Assembly (NCBI GenBank): GCA_902803635.1
Contig: CADCQU010000284.1
Span: forward strand, 1-8,029
DNA from: an uncultured Lachnospiraceae bacterium
Lineage (GTDB): Bacteria; Bacillota; Clostridia; Lachnospirales; Lachnospiraceae
Length of the DNA stretch: 8,029 nucleotides
Direction: 5' to 3'
Part shown: one piece after another, positions 5,650-8,029 of the stretch
Layout: the number at the start of each line of letters is the position of its first letter
Position numbering within the stretch: the first letter of the stretch is position 1
Translations under genes and position numbers: made by a program
Notes under the pieces: model-generated
What the model saw: only the letters and a program-made list of their open reading frames with translations
The model's database searches: none
Told to the model about the DNA's origin: nothing

Positions 5650-7284
5650 TCAGGTCATATGTTGCTGTCCCTGCACCGGCTCCTCATGGTCGTCGATCTT
5701 ATGACCCAGGGCGAGGCGCTTTCGCAGGAGCTGTTTGCGTCGTCGCGAATCCACGCGGATGCCCTGGGGATTTGTTGTCACGGCCTGCTCCCGGAAGATG
5801 CGGGAGGCGTGGCGCAGGAGCTTCGTTGCCGCCAGAAGAATCGACGGATCACGTTGCTCGTCCATGCGGTCGATGAGGTACTGCGCGTAGACATTGCCCT
5901 GCGCGGCGGAGGATTCCATCCAGTGCAGGGCTTCATCCTTGCCTTGCGGAACTTCCCGGCCTTGCAGGTACAGCTTGCCAAGGGCGTACTGTGCATAGGC
6001 GTCGCCCTGCTCTGCCGCCTGTCGGAACCACGCGACGGCGGTTTTCGTATCTTTTTCCACAAGCTCTCCGGTTAAGCACAGTTTCCCGAGTCGGTACATC
6101 GCGCGGGTGTCGTCGCGGGCGACGGCTTTCTCCAATTCCTCCACGGAAACAGGAGTGTTCTCTGTCTCACTGTCCTCGAAGCTGATAATGCCGAGACGGA
6201 CGTTCTCCGCTTCCTGGATTACCATGTTCTTGATGGCACGGAAGTCTTTCTGGTTAGAGAGCGGGAGCCGCTTTCGCGGGCTGTCCTTGTAGTACGCCTC
6301 CAGTTCATCTCGCAGTTTGTTCCACGCCTCATAGCAGGCGGCGACCTCCGGCTGCTTTGCCAGCTCGTTCACGACACTGTCCACGATCTCCTTGACGTTC
6401 TTCGGCAGATACCCATACTGCTTTTTCCCCTTGGTCTTCCCCAAAGCGATCACCAGCTCCTGCATCTGCTGTTCAATCACCGGGCTGTCGCACACCTGCC
6501 CCTGCATCTTTTCGATCAGGCTTCGCATGGTTTCCCGCGCCTCACCGGTAAGCTCTTTGTACGAAAGATCTTTTTGCACATAGAGCTGATGCATATCCTG
6601 CTTGAAGATCTCATTTGTCATAACAGAGCGCATGGCTTTTACGCCGGATTCGTTCAAGAATCCCTGTTTTGAATCATCGCTCCAGAGCATCATATGGACA
6701 TGTGGATGGTAGCCCTCATCATGAAAAGCTGCATACCAATGCAGATGCTCCGGTGAGATACGCATGGCCGCTGCAAAGTCCGCGTGATGTGCCATCAACA
6801 GATTGCGCCAGCTTTCGGCCCTGTCATAGCCAAGGCGGGCGGCGTCCGCGCGGCACAGCGAGTAGATGAACGTCCAGGTGTTTCCTCTGTGCGCTTCAAG
6901 TTCCCGTATGGCCGCGTCCAGATCCACATGGAGCGAGGAACTGAACAAACCGTGCTCGCCATGTTTCTCAGCGCGGGGCCGGGTGGCGATGTACTTCATA
7001 TACACGTCCCCGTCCTGAATCGTATGCGCGTTGCGGTCGAGTGCCGCTGAGAGAAAAGCCGAGGCGTTTCCCGCGGTCGGTTTTGCGAGATAGTCTTCGT
7101 ACTCAAACAGCTCTTTTGAATCCGGGAAGTCATGCAGGACGTCCGCAATCAGAGCTTTCTGTTTCCCTGTCGCAGGCGCGTTGTTCTCGATGAGCTCCAC
7201 TCCCTCCCGCGTAGCAATATATTTCATATACGCACCGCCGCCTCCGGCCTTGATATAGCCGCACTTCTGGATGAGCTTCGCCAT
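5650..7284 (-). CDS. MobP-type (MobP3-like) relaxase with C-terminal Sel1 repeats
   Basis: A 544-residue protein that would nick one strand at the origin of transfer and stay covalently attached. Seen: an N-terminal block with AYMKYIATREGVE (18-30) and a second copy VYMKYIATRPRAE (94-106); FEYEDY (60-65); and the metal-binding histidine motif YHPHVHMMLWS (192-202, His195 and His197 with His193), the signature of HUH relaxases. Helical, charged sequence follows (about 240-385). Two Sel1-type repeats (about 391-427 and 428-463, with A-x-x-LGKLxLxG and A-A-E/A-Q-G) and a partial third (464-474) form a helical protein-interaction module. The tail is Arg/Lys-rich (514-523). The catalytic tyrosine cannot be assigned by eye. 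The ATG at 7284 lies 3 bases after the upstream gene's stop with no clear ribosome site, suggesting coupled translation. Relaxase confident; the MobP3 subtype is from recognised motifs. Confidence 0.9.
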   Translation of the reverse strand: MAKLIQKCGYIKAGGGGAYMKYIATREGVELIENNAPATGKQKALIADVLHDFPDSKELFEYEDYLAKPTAGNASAFLSAALDRNAHTIQDGDVYMKYIATRPRAEKHGEHGLFSSSLHVDLDAAIRELEAHRGNTWTFIYSLCRADAARLGYDRAESWRNLLMAHHADFAAAMRISPEHLHWYAAFHDEGYHPHVHMMLWSDDSKQGFLNESGVKAMRSVMTNEIFKQDMHQLYVQKDLSYKELTGEARETMRSLIEKMQGQVCDSPVIEQQMQELVIALGKTKGKKQYGYLPKNVKEIVDSVVNELAKQPEVAACYEAWNKLRDELEAYYKDSPRKRLPLSNQKDFRAIKNMVIQEAENVRLGIISFEDSETENTPVSVEELEKAVARDDTRAMYRLGKLCLTGELVEKDTKTAVAWFRQAAEQGDAYAQYALGKLYLQGREVPQGKDEALHWMESSAAQGNVYAQYLIDRMDEQRDPSILLAATKLLRHASRIFREQAVTTNPQGIRVDSRRRKQLLRKRLALGHKIDDHEEPVQGQQHMT

Positions 7285-7287
7285 ATG

Positions 7288-7698
7288 CTACAGAGACTTC
7301 TGAAAGATCAGGTCATCCTTGAAGCTGATTTCACCGTGCGTCTCCTTCACCTCACGCAGACTGCGATTGTGCAGACGCTCATAGGTTTCCACATCCATGT
7401 CCGTATCGGCGGCGAGGATGTGATTGCCGATGTTGCTCTCCACCGCCAGCTTGAACAGCAGCCTGCCGATCCGGTCAGCGAACATGCCCAGTGTTCCCTG
7501 CAAGACGGAACCGAGGACGCGCGGCAGGTAGTATTCTGCGTACCTGGCATGAAGATAGCCGTTGTAAAAGAGAACGGCTTTCTCTATAAACTCGCTCATG
7601 CTCTTGCAGTTGTCCTGTCGGAAGCTCTCGGCTACGATTTCTTTTGTCTCCGGTGCAATCCAAAGCGGGAATTTGATCTTTCCCTCAACCACAGGCAA
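7288..7698 (-). CDS. Relaxosome accessory (MobC-like) protein, TTG start
   Basis: A 136-residue protein directly before the relaxase (3-base gap). The N-terminus, GKIKFPLWIAPETKEIVAES then SMSEFIEKAVLFYNGYL, matches a ribbon-helix-helix pattern: a strand, helix A, a Ser-x-Ser turn and helix B. The middle (59-90, LPRVLGSVLQGTLGMFADRI then GRLLFKLAVES) is helical and amphipathic, probably for oligomerisation or relaxase contact. The C-terminus has ETHGEISFKDDLIFQ. Known for the family: small RHH proteins encoded next to MobP relaxases bind oriT and help nicking. The frame has only TTG at 7698 as a standard start near the ribosome site (GGAGG, 4 bases upstream); GTG at 7692 would be 10 bases away. 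The gene lies next to the inverted repeats of the presumed oriT. Family by resemblance and context; moderately sure. Confidence 0.65.
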   Translation of the reverse strand: MPVVEGKIKFPLWIAPETKEIVAESFRQDNCKSMSEFIEKAVLFYNGYLHARYAEYYLPRVLGSVLQGTLGMFADRIGRLLFKLAVESNIGNHILAADTDMDVETYERLHNRSLREVKETHGEISFKDDLIFQKSL

Positions 7699-7759
7699 AA
7701 CACCTCCAAAACTGCGCAGGAACCCCGCTTTTTCCCTTCAACGATCGGGCTTTTCCCAT
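7685..7759 (-). CDS. Possible 24-residue leader peptide overlapping the MobC-like gene
   Basis: An ATG at 7759 with an AAGGGGG ribosome site 8 bases upstream opens 24 codons starting MGKARSLKGKSGVPAQFWRC and ending at TGA (7687-7685), 14 bases inside the MobC-like gene in another frame. The peptide is basic with two Cys near its end. Such an overlap could couple translation of the TTG-started MobC-like gene. The site could also be chance in GC-rich oriT-region DNA. Confidence 0.25.
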   Translation of the reverse strand: MGKARSLKGKSGVPAQFWRCFACG

Positions 7760-7820
7760 TGTCACAACCCCCTTCCTTCGATTTTTTGTCCTTTAGGAAC
7801 CCCCTTTCGGAAAGCCGTAA

Positions 7821-7839
7821 CTGCCCGCACTGCGGGCAG
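7821..7839. repeat. Perfect inverted repeat, 8-base arms
   Basis: CTGCCCGC (7821-7828), spacer ACT, GCGGGCAG (7832-7839). It is a GC-rich hairpin of the type recognised by relaxases beside nic. No T-run follows on either strand, so it is not a terminator. Confidence 0.7.
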
Positions 7840-7843
7840 AAGT

Positions 7844-7892
7844 GGGCGAGGCGGGGCGCGAAGCGACCCCGCCTCTTTCTCCTGCCTCGCCC
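7844..7892. repeat. Two mutually exclusive inverted repeats
   Basis: GAGGCGGGG (7848-7856) pairs with CCCCGCCTC (7867-7875), with an inner CGC-GAA-GCG stem and one bulged A. The overlapping GGGCGAGGC (7844-7852) pairs instead with GCCTCGCCC (7884-7892). The two structures share bases 7848-7852 and cannot form together. Confidence 0.6.
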
Positions 7893-7907
7893 CCTCGGGT
7901 CTGCGCT

Positions 7908-8029
7908 TCATCCCGTCACAGCACTCGCGGCCAGTCTCTCAAGCGAAAAGCTCAGCAGTTCAGTCCCGACGCGTTGGAGGAAAAAGTCCTTCATCTTTTC
8001 GCCCAGCATCCTGCGCTCATCTTTCGTCA
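7908..8029 (-). CDS. C-terminal fragment of an unidentified protein (runs off right edge)
   Basis: The last 39 codons of a minus-strand gene entering from the right edge and ending at TGA 7910-7908. The visible residues begin TKDERRMLGEKMKDFFLQRV and end LAASAVTG. The sequence is helical and charged with an amphipathic pattern (DFFLQRVGTELLSFSLERLA). No domain is recognised. It lies upstream of the oriT candidate on the same strand as the transfer genes and is probably another small element gene. Support is an open frame with plausible protein composition only. Confidence 0.4.
   Translation of the reverse strand, partial: TKDERRMLGEKMKDFFLQRVGTELLSFSLERLAASAVTG

Larger units (their letters stand above)
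7699..7907. other. Non-coding region with inverted repeats: candidate origin of transfer (oriT)
   Basis: About 200 bases without a long frame lie upstream of the MobC-like and relaxase genes, the usual oriT position in mobilizable elements. It holds a perfect 8-base inverted repeat with a 3-base loop (7821-7839), a 9-base stem extended by three pairs with a GAA loop (7848-7875), and a further 9-base inverted repeat (7844-7852 with 7884-7892). The motif CAGAAGTGGGCGAGG lies between the first two. Further toward the gene are T-rich and C-rich patches and two near-identical copies of GCTTTTCCC (7727-7736, with one extra T, and 7749-7757). The nic site cannot be placed by eye. A promoter for the transfer operon is probably here too, but I see no convincing -35/-10 pair. 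Confidence 0.55.

Noticed and set aside
5584..6075. 163-codon plus-strand frame antisense to the relaxase
   Set aside because: Covers the Sel1 repeat region of the relaxase on the other strand; no motif of its own.
7848..7880. Intrinsic terminator reading on the plus strand (hairpin plus TTTCT)
   Set aside because: The T-stretch is short and interrupted, and no plus-strand gene ends here; an oriT-type repeat fits better.
1..8029. CRISPR array, tRNA or rRNA genes, insertion-sequence transposase
   Set aside because: No regularly spaced repeats, no tRNA-like cloverleaf noticed and no transposase motifs seen on either strand.

Overview
The window looks like part of an integrative and conjugative or mobilizable element of a Gram-positive anaerobe, most likely a gut-type Clostridia member (Firmicutes). 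The basis is protein family resemblance (a MobP-type relaxase with Sel1 repeats, a DUF3991/Toprim protein, a VirD4-type coupling protein, small ribbon-helix-helix proteins), strong GGAGG ribosome sites and a DNRLRE/WapA-like secreted protein. No database search was possible, so family names come from recognised motifs. All credible genes read on the minus strand.

Right to left, which is the direction of transcription: (a) 8029-7908 is the 3' end of an unidentified gene cut by the window edge. (b) 7699-7907 is a non-coding stretch with strong inverted repeats, the best oriT candidate, plus a possible 24-codon leader. (c) 7698-2013 is a tight mobilization/transfer cluster: a relaxosome-type accessory protein (TTG start), a MobP-like relaxase with C-terminal Sel1 repeats, a 42-residue protein, a protein with two tandem ribbon-helix-helix domains, a DUF3991/Toprim primase-like protein, a VirD4-type coupling ATPase and a small winged-helix DNA-binding protein. 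Genes overlap or lie within a few tens of bases, so they are probably one operon. Together they would bind and nick the origin, carry the relaxase-DNA complex to the transfer channel and process the DNA. No channel genes (VirB4, VirB6) are in view.

(d) 2012-1713 is a transition zone with a strong minus-strand RNA hairpin, a possible 41-codon basic ORF, and a promoter with a dyad over its -10 box. (e) 1712-1 is a long AT-rich gene running off the left edge. It has a signal peptide, a very acidic middle and the start of a DNRLRE-type region, as in WapA/RHS-type secreted polymorphic toxins. The toxin end, if any, lies outside the window. The base composition change near 1950 suggests this gene is either cargo or flanking DNA next to the element.

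The most unusual observations are two genes whose ribosome sites point to ATA and ATT rather than ATG, the nested start in the double RHH gene, and the overlapping alternative hairpins in the presumed oriT.
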